Assembly: GCA_002438505.1 (NCBI GenBank)
Contig: DJPI01000018.1
Coordinates: 17,994 to 81,993, forward strand
Direction: 5' to 3'
Source: Ruminococcaceae bacterium UBA6416
GTDB taxonomy: Bacteria > Bacillota > Clostridia > Oscillospirales > Acutalibacteraceae
DNA: 64,000 bases
The notes below the pieces were generated by a model. The model did no database searches. It saw only the letters and a list, made by a program, of their open reading frames with translations, and was not told the origin of the DNA. The first letter of the stretch is position 1. Every line of letters begins with the position of its first letter. Position numbers and translations under genes: made by a program. Below are positions 41,369-49,835 of this stretch, in pieces.

Positions 41369-42283
41369 TCATTCCTTTGTTGTTTCATTTTCAAAAATCC
41401 TTGCGGCCGTTTTTGCATCGCGGTCGATTGCCTCGGTGAGCTTTTCAAGGCTTTCAAATTTCTGCTCATCACGCAAAAAGTCCAGCAAAAAGACCTCAAC
41501 CTTTGCGCCGTAAAGATCACCTGAAAAGCCGAGAATGCAGGTTTCACTGCGGAAGCTTTCCCCGTCAAAAGTCGGGCGCACACCGATATTTGTGACCGCG
41601 GCATAGCTTCTTTTTGAAAGGATTACCTTTGAAGCGTAAACGCCGCGTCTGAGTTTCACAAAATTGTCCGGAAAGAACTGATTGATTGTCGGAAAGCCGA
41701 GCAGCCTTCCGCGCCTGTCGCCGCTGACAACCTCAAGGCAATAGGAAAATTCCCGGCCGAGCATTGCGTTCGCAGCGCGAACATTTCCGTCAGCAAGAGC
41801 GTTCCGGATTCTTGTTGAGCTTATCGGCTCGTTTTCATAAATTTGTTCCTTTGCAACAAAAAGAGCAATTCCAAGCTTTTCACATTCGGCTTTGAGCGTT
41901 CCGGTGTCGCCCTTTGCGTCCTTTCCAAAGCGATAGTTATATCCGCAGGATATCGCGCGGACATTAAGCGAACAATAAATCTTTGTTAAAAAATCCTTGC
42001 AGGAAAGATTTTGAACCTCGGAAAACCGGACGGTAACAAGCGAAAAGCCCATTTTTGAAAGCTGCTGCCTTTTGTCGCTTTCAGTGATAATTTCCGGCGG
42101 AGCGGCACCGAAAAGAGCCTTTTTCGGGTGCTCATCAAAAAGAAGAACCGCCGGAACAAGGCCGCGCTTTTTCGCCTCACTCAGGGCTTTTTTGAGGACA
42201 GCTCTGTGTCCTTTGTGAATACCGTCAAAATTTCCGAGAGCCAAAAGGCAGTCTCCGCACAATTTTTTGTCCGTTATAAACAA
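41369..42283 (-). CDS. ribF: Bifunctional riboflavin kinase/FAD synthetase
   Basis: 304 residues. The adenylyltransferase half has LGNFDGIHKGHRAV and the ISSTRIRNAL loop; the kinase half (about 180-304) has GRLLGFPTIN, GVYASKV and NIGVRPTF. It converts riboflavin to FMN and FAD. It lies downstream of truB, from which it is separated by a palindromic repeat. Confidence 0.95.
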   Translation of the reverse strand: MFITDKKLCGDCLLALGNFDGIHKGHRAVLKKALSEAKKRGLVPAVLLFDEHPKKALFGAAPPEIITESDKRQQLSKMGFSLVTVRFSEVQNLSCKDFLTKIYCSLNVRAISCGYNYRFGKDAKGDTGTLKAECEKLGIALFVAKEQIYENEPISSTRIRNALADGNVRAANAMLGREFSYCLEVVSGDRRGRLLGFPTINQFFPDNFVKLRRGVYASKVILSKRSYAAVTNIGVRPTFDGESFRSETCILGFSGDLYGAKVEVFLLDFLRDEQKFESLEKLTEAIDRDAKTAARIFENETTKE

Positions 42284-42344
42284 TTTAAAGACCCTCCCCG
42301 TCCGGCTGAATCATCAGACCGGACAACAGGTAATTAAAATTTTT

Positions 42345-42417
42345 GGCAACCGCTGAGTAAATTTAGGGCGCAAATATATCGCCAAGATTTGCGCTCCTCA
42401 GTTAATCCGGTTGTTGC
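42345..42417. repeat. Intergenic palindromic repeat, copy 1 (truB-ribF)
   Basis: Ends GGCAACCG and CGGTTGTTGC, nested arms CTGAG/CTCAG and GCGCAAAT/ATTTGCGC. It aligns over its whole length with copy 3 at 47242-47311, including GCAAATATA and the right end. It begins a few bases after the truB stop. Confidence 0.65.
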
Positions 42418-42420
42418 TTT

Positions 42421-43314
42421 TTATTTGCTCATAATTTTCCGCGGTCGCAAAAGTCCTGCGGAAAAATCGGCAGCTCCTACGCCGAGAAACTCGCCCTCGG
42501 GTGAAAAGATGCTGTATAGCGTTTCATCCGAAAGACCTTTTTGAATTCTTTCAAGAAAAAGTTCGCCGCCGTTTGAAAAGCGCTTTGCCTGTTTGGCACT
42601 CACTTTGAGCCTTTCAAAGGAAAGAACGTCCGGAATCGGAACCGCGGCCTTTGAAAGCTCACCGGCGTTCCTCAGCGTCTCAAGCTCGGAAAGCGACCGG
42701 CATTGCTCAATTCCTGCGCCGTTTGCCTTTGTGCGCCGCAGCGCAGTCATGGTACCCTTTGTTCCGAGCGCCTCGCCGATATCGGCAATAAGCGAACGGA
42801 CATATGTTCCGGCAGAGCAGGCAACAAAAAGCTCACCCTCGCGCTTATCCTCGTCATATGACAAAAGGGAAAGCTCTGTGACGTTAATTTTTCTTTTTTC
42901 GCGTTCAATTTCTTCGCCGTTTCTTGCAAGCTCATAAAGACGAACGCCGTCCTTTTTGAGCGCGGAAAACATTGGCGGAAGCTGCATTGTTTCCCCCTTG
43001 AACTTTTCAAGCGCAAGAAGCAGCCGTTCTTTCCCAACGGGAACATCGTCTTTTGAAATCACGTTTCCCGTGATGTCAAGCGTATCCGTTTCAACGCCGA
43101 ACCGGAAAGCGGCTTTATATGCCTTTCCCGTTTCCGGAATCAGCTCAATGAACCGCGTTGCCGCTGAGAGGGCAACAACCATTGCTCCCGTTGCAAGCGG
43201 GTCAAGCGTTCCGGTGTGACCGCTCTTTTTTTCCGAGAAGATGCGTCTGACCTTTGCACAAAGCAAAAATGACGATATGCCCTCCGGCTTATCAACAAAA
43301 ACAAAACCGTTCAC
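42421..43314 (-). CDS. truB: tRNA pseudouridine(55) synthase
   Basis: 297 residues from a GTG (GGAGAACGGC after the nrnA stop). Catalytic Asp38 lies in SGHTGTLDPLATG; FVDKPEGISS, YKAAFRFGVETDT and AGTYVRSLIADIG are also present. It makes pseudouridine 55 in the T-loop of tRNAs. The C-terminal PUA-like part is short. Confidence 0.95.
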   Translation of the reverse strand: MNGFVFVDKPEGISSFLLCAKVRRIFSEKKSGHTGTLDPLATGAMVVALSAATRFIELIPETGKAYKAAFRFGVETDTLDITGNVISKDDVPVGKERLLLALEKFKGETMQLPPMFSALKKDGVRLYELARNGEEIEREKRKINVTELSLLSYDEDKREGELFVACSAGTYVRSLIADIGEALGTKGTMTALRRTKANGAGIEQCRSLSELETLRNAGELSKAAVPIPDVLSFERLKVSAKQAKRFSNGGELFLERIQKGLSDETLYSIFSPEGEFLGVGAADFSAGLLRPRKIMSK

Positions 43315-43324
43315 GCCGTTCTCC

Positions 43325-44266
43325 TTAAAAATATTTTTCCATCTCACGGATAACTCTGCGCTTGGCCTCGTCAAGCATACAGTCAAACTGGCATCCCGCC
43401 GCCCTTGCGTGGCCGCCGCCGCCGAAAGCGGCGCAGAACTTTGCCGCGTCAAGGCTTTCATGGGTGCGGACGGAGACCTTGAATGTTCCGTCCTTTTTCT
43501 CCTTGAATGTCACTCCGGCCTGAACGCCCTCAATCTGGCGCGAGAGTGCAACAATCGCGTCGCAGTCCTCCTCGCCGCAGGAGCAGTCGTGAAGCATTTT
43601 CTGCGTCACGGTTATCACGCAGACCTTCCCGGCAAAGTACATTTCAAGCGAGGCAATGCACAGCCCCTGAAGCCGGAGAAAGCCCGGCTTTTTTGTTTCA
43701 AACATTCTGACGTTGACCTCGCCGTGTCTTGCGCCGTGTTCAATGAGTTCGGCGGCAATGCGGTGGGTGCGCGGCGTAACATTTGAATAGCGGAAGCAGC
43801 CGGTGTCCGTTGAACAGCCGGTGTAAAGGCGCGTTGCAATCTCTTCGTCAATCTCCGCGCCGAGCGCTTTAATCAAAAGGTACACAACCTCACAGACGGA
43901 GGCGCTCGTTCCCTCAACATAGCTTTCCTTTGCAAAAAGCCTGTTTGTTGAATGGTGGTCGATTGCAAGGTCTATCCTTTCGCCGTATTCCTTTTGAACG
44001 TCCTTTCCAAGCAGGACGGTATCGGCAACATCAACGCTGACAACAAAGCCGTTTTCAAACTCATCGCCCTCGCAAAGAAGAAAGCGATATTTTTCCGGTA
44101 TCGGGTCATTGTTGACAAGCCTTGCCCTTTTTCCGAGCTTTCTGAGCGCAGAAAGCAGGGCAAAGCCGCCGCCGAGCGTGTCTCCGTCCGGATTCGCATG
44201 GGTAAGAATGATAAAATCGTTGTTGTCATTCAAAACCTCAACGGCACGCGAAAAATCAATCTTCAT
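43325..44266 (-). CDS. nrnA: DHH/DHHA1 phosphoesterase (NrnA-like)
   Basis: 313 residues from the ATG at 44266, or one codon earlier. The DHH motifs HANPDGDTLGGG, VDVADTVLLG and LAIDHHSTN are followed by a DHHA1 domain with GGGGHARAAG. It cleaves nanoRNA and possibly pAp or cyclic dinucleotide products. It overlaps the rbfA stop, as commonly seen in this Firmicutes operon. Confidence 0.92.
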   Translation of the reverse strand: MKIDFSRAVEVLNDNNDFIILTHANPDGDTLGGGFALLSALRKLGKRARLVNNDPIPEKYRFLLCEGDEFENGFVVSVDVADTVLLGKDVQKEYGERIDLAIDHHSTNRLFAKESYVEGTSASVCEVVYLLIKALGAEIDEEIATRLYTGCSTDTGCFRYSNVTPRTHRIAAELIEHGARHGEVNVRMFETKKPGFLRLQGLCIASLEMYFAGKVCVITVTQKMLHDCSCGEEDCDAIVALSRQIEGVQAGVTFKEKKDGTFKVSVRTHESLDAAKFCAAFGGGGHARAAGCQFDCMLDEAKRRVIREMEKYF

Positions 44267-44618
44267 CATGACTTCCTCTTTTTGTCCTTTCAAGCTTTTC
44301 AAAAAGCCTGACTCCCTGTTCAACGGAATCGTCCGCAACAAATTTAATTTCCGGGGCTTTTCTCAGGTGCAGCCTGTTTCCAACCTCGCGGCGGACAAGC
44401 CCCGTTGCGGCGGTGAGGCCTTTCACGGCCTCCTTCGCCTCCTCAATGCCCGAAAGGGCGCTGACAAAAACCTTTGCGTATGAGGCGTCGGGGCTGACCT
44501 CGACCCTCACAACGGTGAGCATTTTATCTTTTACGCGAGGATCCTTAAGTTCGCGGATAATCGCGGTGATTTCTCTGCGTATGTCCTCAGACACACGGTC
44601 TTTTCTGAAACCTGCCAT
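44256..44618 (-). CDS. rbfA: Ribosome-binding factor A
   Basis: 120 residues from the ATG at 44618 (AAGAAAGGAAAAAATT). MAGFRKDRVSEDIRREI, IIRELKDPRVK and VEVSPDASYAKVFVS are RbfA hallmarks. A 30S maturation factor that acts on the 5' end of 16S rRNA. Confidence 0.96.
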   Translation of the reverse strand: MAGFRKDRVSEDIRREITAIIRELKDPRVKDKMLTVVRVEVSPDASYAKVFVSALSGIEEAKEAVKGLTAATGLVRREVGNRLHLRKAPEIKFVADDSVEQGVRLFEKLERTKRGSHDED

Positions 44619-44664
44619 AATTTTTTCCTTTCTTCTGCAAAAAACCGGCAACGGTACGAATCAG

Positions 44665-44687
44665 GCAACCGCTGATTGAGCGGTTAC
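44665..44687. repeat. Intergenic palindromic repeat, copy 2 (infB-rbfA), short form
   Basis: GCAACCGCT-GATTG-AGCGGTTAC is an almost perfect hairpin of the same end sequences as the long copies, without the middle. Its minus-strand end GTAACC directly follows the infB TAA stop. Confidence 0.65.
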
Positions 44688-47213
44688 TTAATCCCTGTAT
44701 TCCTCCATCATGAAGGCTTCAAAGATGTCGCCCTCCTTGATGTCATTGAACTTTGCAAGTCCGATTCCGCATTCAAAACCGGCGGCAACCTCTTTAACAT
44801 CGTCCTTGAAGCGGCGCAGGGAGGCAATTTCATCCTCCGCAACAACAATTCCGTCGCGGACAACGCGGATTTGTGCGTTCCTTGTAACCTTGCCTTCAAG
44901 AACATAGCTTCCGGCAATCTTTCCGGCGGAGGAGAGGTTCATAACGGTTCTGACCTCAACCTTGCCGAGCAGAACCTCGCGGAACTTGGGCGCAAGCATA
45001 CCCTTCATTGCCGCCTCAACCTCTTCAATGCAGTCATAGATAACGCGGTACATTCTCATCTCAACGCCCTCGCGCTCCGCCGTTGCCTGAGCGTTGGCGT
45101 CCGGACGGACGTTGAAGCCGACTATAATTGCGTTTGAAACATTTGCAAGCATAACGTCCGAATCATTGATTGCGCCCACTCCGCCGTGGATAACGCGGAC
45201 GCGGACTTCATCGTTGGAAAGCTTTTCAAGGTTTTGCTTCACGGCCTCAACCGAGCCTTGAACGTCCGCCTTAACAACAATGTCAAGCTCCTTCATCTCG
45301 CCATCTTTGAGCGAGGAGAAGAGGTTGTCAAGCGTAACCTTATGGAAGGCCTTGAACTGCTCTTCCTTTTCCTTCTGCTTTCTCTGTTCAACAAGCTCCC
45401 TTGCAAGCTTTTCGTCCGAAACGGCGTCAAAGCTGTCTCCGGCATTGGGCGTTTCCGCAAGTCCGGTGATTTCAACGGGAACGGACGGGCCTGCCTCTTT
45501 GAGGCGTCTGCCCTTTTCGTTAACCATTACGCGGATGCGGCCGACTGCCGTTCCGGCAACAATGATGTCTCCCGAGCGCAGCGTTCCGTTCTGAACAAGA
45601 AGCGTTGCAACGGGGCCGCGTCCCTTGTCAAGCCTTGCTTCAATGACAACGCCCTTTGCAGCTCTGTTCGGGTTGGCCTTGAGCTCCGCCATTTCGGCAA
45701 CAAGGAGGATTGACTCAAGCAGTGAGTCGATACCCATCTGGGTCTTTGCGGAAACGGGAACGCAGATTGTGTCTCCGCCCCATTCCTCGGGAACAAGGTT
45801 ATATTCCGTGAGCTGCTGTTTGATTCTGTCGGGGTTTGCGCCCTCCTTATCCATCTTGTTGATTGCAACAATAATCTGAATGTTTGCGGCCTTTGCGTGG
45901 TTAATGGCTTCAATGGTCTGCGGCATGATTCCGTCATCCGCGGCAACAACAAGGACGGCAATATCGGTTGCCATTGCGCCTCTTGCCCTCATTGAGGTGA
46001 AGGCGGCGTGACCCGGGGTGTCAAGGAAGGTTATCATCTGGCCGCCGCATTCAACTCTGTAAGCGCCGATGTGCTGAGTGATTCCGCCGGCCTCCGTTGC
46101 GGTGACGGCGGTGTTCCTGATTGCGTCAAGGATTGAGGTTTTTCCGTGGTCAACGTGACCCATAACAACAACAACCGGGTCGCGCTTGACAAGGTCTTCC
46201 TCCTTGTCCTCGCTGTCGTCAATAATTCTGTCCTCGATTGAAACAACAACCTGCTTTTCAACCTTAGCGCCGAGCTCGGTTGCAACAATCTCCGCCGTGT
46301 CAAAGTCAATGACCTCGTTAACGGTTGCCATCACGCCGAGGGAGAAGAGCTTTTTGATAACCTCAGAGGCGGTCATTTTGAGCATTGAGGCAAGCTCGCC
46401 GACCGTGATTTCGTCCGGAACCTTGATGACAAGCTGCTTTTTCGCCCTTTCGGCGGCAATTCTCTTGAGTCTTTCGGCCTCCGTTTCGCGCTTTGAGGAA
46501 CGCATTCCCTGCTTTCTGTATTGCTGGCTCTTCTGCTTGATTTTCTGTTTGTTCTGAGGTGAGCCCATGTCGCGCATCTTGTTCGCCGGGGCAATCTGCT
46601 CATAGCGCTCGTTATATTTTTCAAGGTCAACATTGCTGCTTCTTGTGTCAACGTGCTTCATTTCGCCCTTGGTGCGCGCCTGAAGGGGCTTGTTGGCCTT
46701 TTCCTTGGCCTTTTCCTCTTTTCTTGAGGGAACCGGTGCGGCAGCCTTGGCCTTTTCTTCCTTTTTCGGCTCGTTCTTTGCGGCCGGCGCGGCTTTTTCT
46801 TCCTTTTTGTTTTCAGGCTTTTTGCCCTCCGGCTTTTTTTCCGCCTTTTTGTTTTCGGGCTTTTTCGCTTTCTTTTCGGCGTCCTTTTCGGCCGGGGCAG
46901 CCTTTTCTTTTTTGCTTTCAGGCTTTGCCTGCGGCTTTTCCTGTGCCTTTTCGGCCTTGGGCTCCTGCGGCTTTTCGGCCGCGGCTTTCTTTTCGGCCTT
47001 TTCTCTTTCGCCTGCGGCAAAATAAGCGTCAAAAGATTCAACCTCGTTTTCACGCGTAATTGTATCAAAAATAAGATCAAGCTCCGCGTCCTCAAGAGCC
47101 GTCATGTGCTTCCTCGGCTCGGCTGAGTTGCCGTCAAGAATTTCAAGTATTTTTTTGCTGTTGATACCGAAATCCTTTGCAACCTCATGGACTCTGTATT
47201 TATCTCTCGGCAT
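44688..47213 (-). CDS. infB: Translation initiation factor IF-2
   Basis: 841 residues. A short N-terminal domain is followed by a long Lys/Glu/Ala/Pro-rich linker (about 65-190), a second N-terminal domain, then the GTPase with [17 protein letters not shown] and NKMD, and domains II-IV. It places initiator tRNA on the 30S subunit. The low-complexity linker creates long antisense ORFs that I regard as shadows. Confidence 0.97.
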   Translation of the reverse strand: MPRDKYRVHEVAKDFGINSKKILEILDGNSAEPRKHMTALEDAELDLIFDTITRENEVESFDAYFAAGEREKAEKKAAAEKPQEPKAEKAQEKPQAKPESKKEKAAPAEKDAEKKAKKPENKKAEKKPEGKKPENKKEEKAAPAAKNEPKKEEKAKAAAPVPSRKEEKAKEKANKPLQARTKGEMKHVDTRSSNVDLEKYNERYEQIAPANKMRDMGSPQNKQKIKQKSQQYRKQGMRSSKRETEAERLKRIAAERAKKQLVIKVPDEITVGELASMLKMTASEVIKKLFSLGVMATVNEVIDFDTAEIVATELGAKVEKQVVVSIEDRIIDDSEDKEEDLVKRDPVVVVMGHVDHGKTSILDAIRNTAVTATEAGGITQHIGAYRVECGGQMITFLDTPGHAAFTSMRARGAMATDIAVLVVAADDGIMPQTIEAINHAKAANIQIIVAINKMDKEGANPDRIKQQLTEYNLVPEEWGGDTICVPVSAKTQMGIDSLLESILLVAEMAELKANPNRAAKGVVIEARLDKGRGPVATLLVQNGTLRSGDIIVAGTAVGRIRVMVNEKGRRLKEAGPSVPVEITGLAETPNAGDSFDAVSDEKLARELVEQRKQKEKEEQFKAFHKVTLDNLFSSLKDGEMKELDIVVKADVQGSVEAVKQNLEKLSNDEVRVRVIHGGVGAINDSDVMLANVSNAIIVGFNVRPDANAQATAEREGVEMRMYRVIYDCIEEVEAAMKGMLAPKFREVLLGKVEVRTVMNLSSAGKIAGSYVLEGKVTRNAQIRVVRDGIVVAEDEIASLRRFKDDVKEVAAGFECGIGLAKFNDIKEGDIFEAFMMEEYRD

Positions 47214-47241
47214 ATAATCATTCCTTTCTCTGTATCTCTTT

Positions 47242-47311
47242 GTAACCGCTGATGAAATAAGCGTGCAAATATACCGTCAAAGCTTGCGCTTTCCGGTCAA
47301 TCGGCGGTTAC
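47242..47311. repeat. Intergenic palindromic repeat, copy 3 (ylxQ-infB)
   Basis: Ends GTAACCGC and GCGGTTAC, with an inner AGCG-TGCAAAT / AGCTTGCGCTT arm. It resembles copy 1 along the entire 70 bp. Its right end (minus strand GTAACCGCCGATTGA) supplies the last four codons and the stop of ylxQ. Confidence 0.65.
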
Positions 47312-47617
47312 TTGTTCAAACATTGACAAAAGCTTTTTTGAAAAGCCTTCATCGTTAACGGAAACAACGGCAGCCTTTGTGCCGATTGCTTTTGAAAGCT
47401 CACCGGCAGAAAAGCCGGACTTTATCACAGGTATGTTCTTGCCTCCATATGAACAGGCGTGTCTTATCTCCCGCTCAAGCCGCTCTGAAGCGTCAAGGCA
47501 GAGCACGCAAAGCTGCGCCTTGTTTTTAACGATGCTTTCAATCGCGGCGTCATGGCCGGGGGCGAGCCTTCCGGCCCGGCGCGCAAGGCCGAGGAAGGAG
47601 AGGATTTTTTCATTCAC
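47297..47617 (-). CDS. ylxQ: L7Ae-family ribosomal protein YlxQ
   Basis: 106 residues. KILSFLGLARRAGRLAPGHD and the Ala/Val-rich core are typical of YlxQ (L7Ae/L30e fold, RNA binding). It overlaps the ylxR stop by 8 bp. The C-terminus VTAD and the stop lie in a palindromic repeat, so the original end may have been changed by insertion. Confidence 0.92.
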   Translation of the reverse strand: MNEKILSFLGLARRAGRLAPGHDAAIESIVKNKAQLCVLCLDASERLEREIRHACSYGGKNIPVIKSGFSAGELSKAIGTKAAVVSVNDEGFSKKLLSMFEQVTAD

Positions 47618-47897
47618 TTTCCTTCATCTCCCGTTCCATTCTGTCATACACCTCATCCGGAATGCGGCAGGAAAGGGCGCGTTCAATGCGCCGCGCTTTC
47701 CTTGCAAGGGCAAGGCAGGAGGCGTTTTTGCACACATAAGCCCCGCGTCCCGCTTTTTTTCCGGTCAGGTCAAGGCTTATTTCATAGTCCTCCTCGCCCT
47801 CGCCGGTTTTTGTTTTAACAACCCGGACAAGCTCCTTCTTCGGGAACATTTCATTGCAGCCGAGGCATTTGCGCATCGGAACTTTTTTTGTGTGCAT
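47610..47897 (-). CDS. rnpM: YlxR/RnpM-type RNA-binding protein (DUF448)
   Basis: 95 residues from the ATG at 47897 (AAAAGGAGTTTTGATA). PMRKCLGCNEMFPKKELVRV and GRGAYVCKNASCLALARKAR are diagnostic of the YlxR family, in which B. subtilis RnpM binds and modulates RNase P. It lies between nusA and ylxQ as in other Firmicutes. Confidence 0.93.
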   Translation of the reverse strand: MHTKKVPMRKCLGCNEMFPKKELVRVVKTKTGEGEEDYEISLDLTGKKAGRGAYVCKNASCLALARKARRIERALSCRIPDEVYDRMEREMKESE

Positions 47898-47911
47898 TAT
47901 CAAAACTCCTT

Positions 47912-48994
47912 TTACTCCTCTTCTTTTTCCTCAGCGTTTTCTTCCGCCGGAGCAGAGACCGCGCTCAAAGGCTTGATGTCAATCTTCCAGCCGGTGAGTC
48001 TTGCGGCAAGGCGGACGTTCTGACCCTTGTTTCCGATTGCAAGGGAAAGCTGACTGTCGGGAACAATAACGTGGCAGCACTTTTGGTTTTCCTCGTCAAT
48101 ATCAACGGAAAGAACCTGTGCCGGTGCAAGAGACGCAGCAACATATTCCTTGGGATCCTCGCTATAGCGGACAATGTCGATTTTTTCTCCGCCGAGGGAA
48201 TCAATAATGTTGTTGACGCGCTGGCCTCTCTGGCCAATGCAGGCGCCGACTGCGTCAACATTTTCATCCTTGCTGAAAACGGCAATCTTTGTTCTGGAGC
48301 CGGCCTCTCTTGAAACGGACATAATTTCAACGGTGCCGTCATAAATTTCCGGAACCTCGGTTTCAAAAAGTCTTTTAACAAGGCCGGGATGCCTTCTTGA
48401 AATGCTCGCATAGCTTGTTGTTCCCTCTTCTTTGATTGAGGCAACATAGACCTTGATGAGCTGGCCGGGCTTGAGGTTATCGTTCGGAAGCTGGTCGGCC
48501 TTCGGGAAGAAGGCGTTCGCCCTTCCGATTTCGATTGTTGCATCGCCGGTTTCGGGGTCAACCATCTGAACCTTTGCGGTGACAACCTCCTGGAATCTGT
48601 TCTGGAACTCTTTTGAGGCAAGCTCCCTTTCCGCCTCTCTGATACCCTGGCGGATAACGCTTTTTGCGGTCTGCGCAACAATGCGGCCGAACTTCTTCGG
48701 GTCAAGGTTAATTTGAACAACGGAGCCGACCTGCGCGTTGGGGTCATACTGCCTTGCCTGTTCAAGAGTCATTTCTGCGGCAGGCTCCGTGACCTCGTCA
48801 ACAACGGCAATGTTGACATAAACGCTCATGGTCTGCTTTTCCGGGTCAATCTCGCAAACAACATTGTCGCGGTTGCCGTACTGGTTTTTGGTTGCGGAGA
48901 TAATTGCCGCCTTGATTTTTTCATAGATATAATCGGCGGAAATTCCTTTTTCTGTTTCAAGAAGCTTTACGGCTTCAAAAAATTCCTTGTTCAT
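47912..48994 (-). CDS. nusA: Transcription termination/antitermination factor NusA
   Basis: 360 residues: N-terminal RNA polymerase-binding domain (1-125), S1 domain (about 135-200, PGQLIKVYVASIKEEG) and two KH domains (GACIGQRGQRVNNII; AIGNKGQNVRLAARL). It ends shortly after KH2 with a Glu-rich tail, as in other Firmicutes without the C-terminal acidic repeats. It affects pausing, termination and antitermination. Confidence 0.96.
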   Translation of the reverse strand: MNKEFFEAVKLLETEKGISADYIYEKIKAAIISATKNQYGNRDNVVCEIDPEKQTMSVYVNIAVVDEVTEPAAEMTLEQARQYDPNAQVGSVVQINLDPKKFGRIVAQTAKSVIRQGIREAERELASKEFQNRFQEVVTAKVQMVDPETGDATIEIGRANAFFPKADQLPNDNLKPGQLIKVYVASIKEEGTTSYASISRRHPGLVKRLFETEVPEIYDGTVEIMSVSREAGSRTKIAVFSKDENVDAVGACIGQRGQRVNNIIDSLGGEKIDIVRYSEDPKEYVAASLAPAQVLSVDIDEENQKCCHVIVPDSQLSLAIGNKGQNVRLAARLTGWKIDIKPLSAVSAPAEENAEEKEEE

Positions 48995-49024
48995 TTTTTA
49001 TAATCAATCCTTTCAGAAGTTTTT

Positions 49025-49042
49025 CCGTTAATCAGGGGTTAC
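49025..49042. repeat. Intergenic palindromic repeat, copy 4 (rimP-nusA), end remnant
   Basis: CCGTTAATCAGGGGTTAC matches the right end of the longer copies. As in copy 2, the minus-strand GTAACC directly follows the TAA stop of the upstream gene (rimP). Confidence 0.5.
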
Positions 49043-49513
49043 TTAAAAGCTGAAATCGTCAAGCTTGATCCAAGCCGTTTCTTTTTTGGTGAGGGAAAGT
49101 CCGCTGCCGTCCTCAAAGCGAACGGTTGCAAGGCCGTTGTCATAGCCTTCCAAAACGCCGGAAAACTCACGCTTTCCGTCAACGGGGCGGATGGTTTTGA
49201 GCTTCACCTTTGCGCCGAGATATTTTTGAAAGTGTTCCTCACGCACAAGCTCGCGCTCAACGCCGGGAGAGCTGACCTCAAGGCAGTACGCCTGTTCAAT
49301 GAGATCCGCTTCATCAAGCGGCGCGTTCAGCGCACGGCTCATTTCAACGCAGTCGTCAATTCCGACTCCGCCGTCCTTGTCAATGAAAATCCTCAAAAAC
49401 CAGCCCGTTCCCTCCTTGAGGAAGCGGATATCCCAAATTTCAAGGCCTAGGCCTTCCGCAATCGGTTCCGCAATGGCGCGAACTGCGGCAACGGTGTTTG
49501 AATCTTTTGCCAT
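49043..49513 (-). CDS. rimP: Ribosome maturation factor RimP
   Basis: 156 residues; GLEIWDIRFLKEGTGWFLRI, IDKDGGVGIDDCVEMSRAL and LEVSSPGVERELV are RimP signatures. It assists 30S assembly. First gene of the ten-gene rimP to HAD operon; promoter at 49637-49665. Confidence 0.95.
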   Translation of the reverse strand: MAKDSNTVAAVRAIAEPIAEGLGLEIWDIRFLKEGTGWFLRIFIDKDGGVGIDDCVEMSRALNAPLDEADLIEQAYCLEVSSPGVERELVREEHFQKYLGAKVKLKTIRPVDGKREFSGVLEGYDNGLATVRFEDGSGLSLTKKETAWIKLDDFSF

Positions 49514-49835
49514 ATTTTTGCAATACCTCCCAAGCCGAACCCTTACCCTTCCAAGTTAATCATCAGCAGCTCAAAAAGGCAACAAATAAGAGCGGACTTA
49601 AAAGCCCACTCTAAGGTTCACAATTCTACCTTGATTATAATACCACAGCTTTCTTCAAATATCAAGCCCTTTTTGAAAGATTGTTCCAAAAATGCTGACG
49701 GCTTATTTTTTGCAAGCATTGAAAAAATCCACGGCGTATGATATGCTATATTTAGTGCCGTGAATGTTTGCGGCGCCGCCCGTTACGGGCAAAACCAGCA
49801 GAAGCAAAATAATCTGTTATGAAGGAGAAAATTCT
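49514..49835. other. Divergent promoter region between rimP and the SPFH gene
   Basis: 322 bp with the rimP promoter on the minus strand. On the plus strand TTGAAA (49719-49724) and TATGCT (49742-49747), 17 bp apart, are flanked by the inverted repeat CACGGC (49730-49735) / GCCGTG (about 49757-49762), a possible operator for the SPFH cluster. No gene is seen. Confidence 0.5.
49637..49665 (-). promoter_or_regulatory. Promoter of the rimP-nusA-infB operon
   Basis: Minus strand TTGATA (49665-49660), 17-bp spacer, TATTAT (49642-49637). Confidence 0.6.

Noticed and set aside
46559..47059. Plus-strand ORFs rich in Pro/Phe/Ser over infB
   Set aside because: They are antisense readings of the low-complexity Lys/Glu/Ala linker of IF-2.
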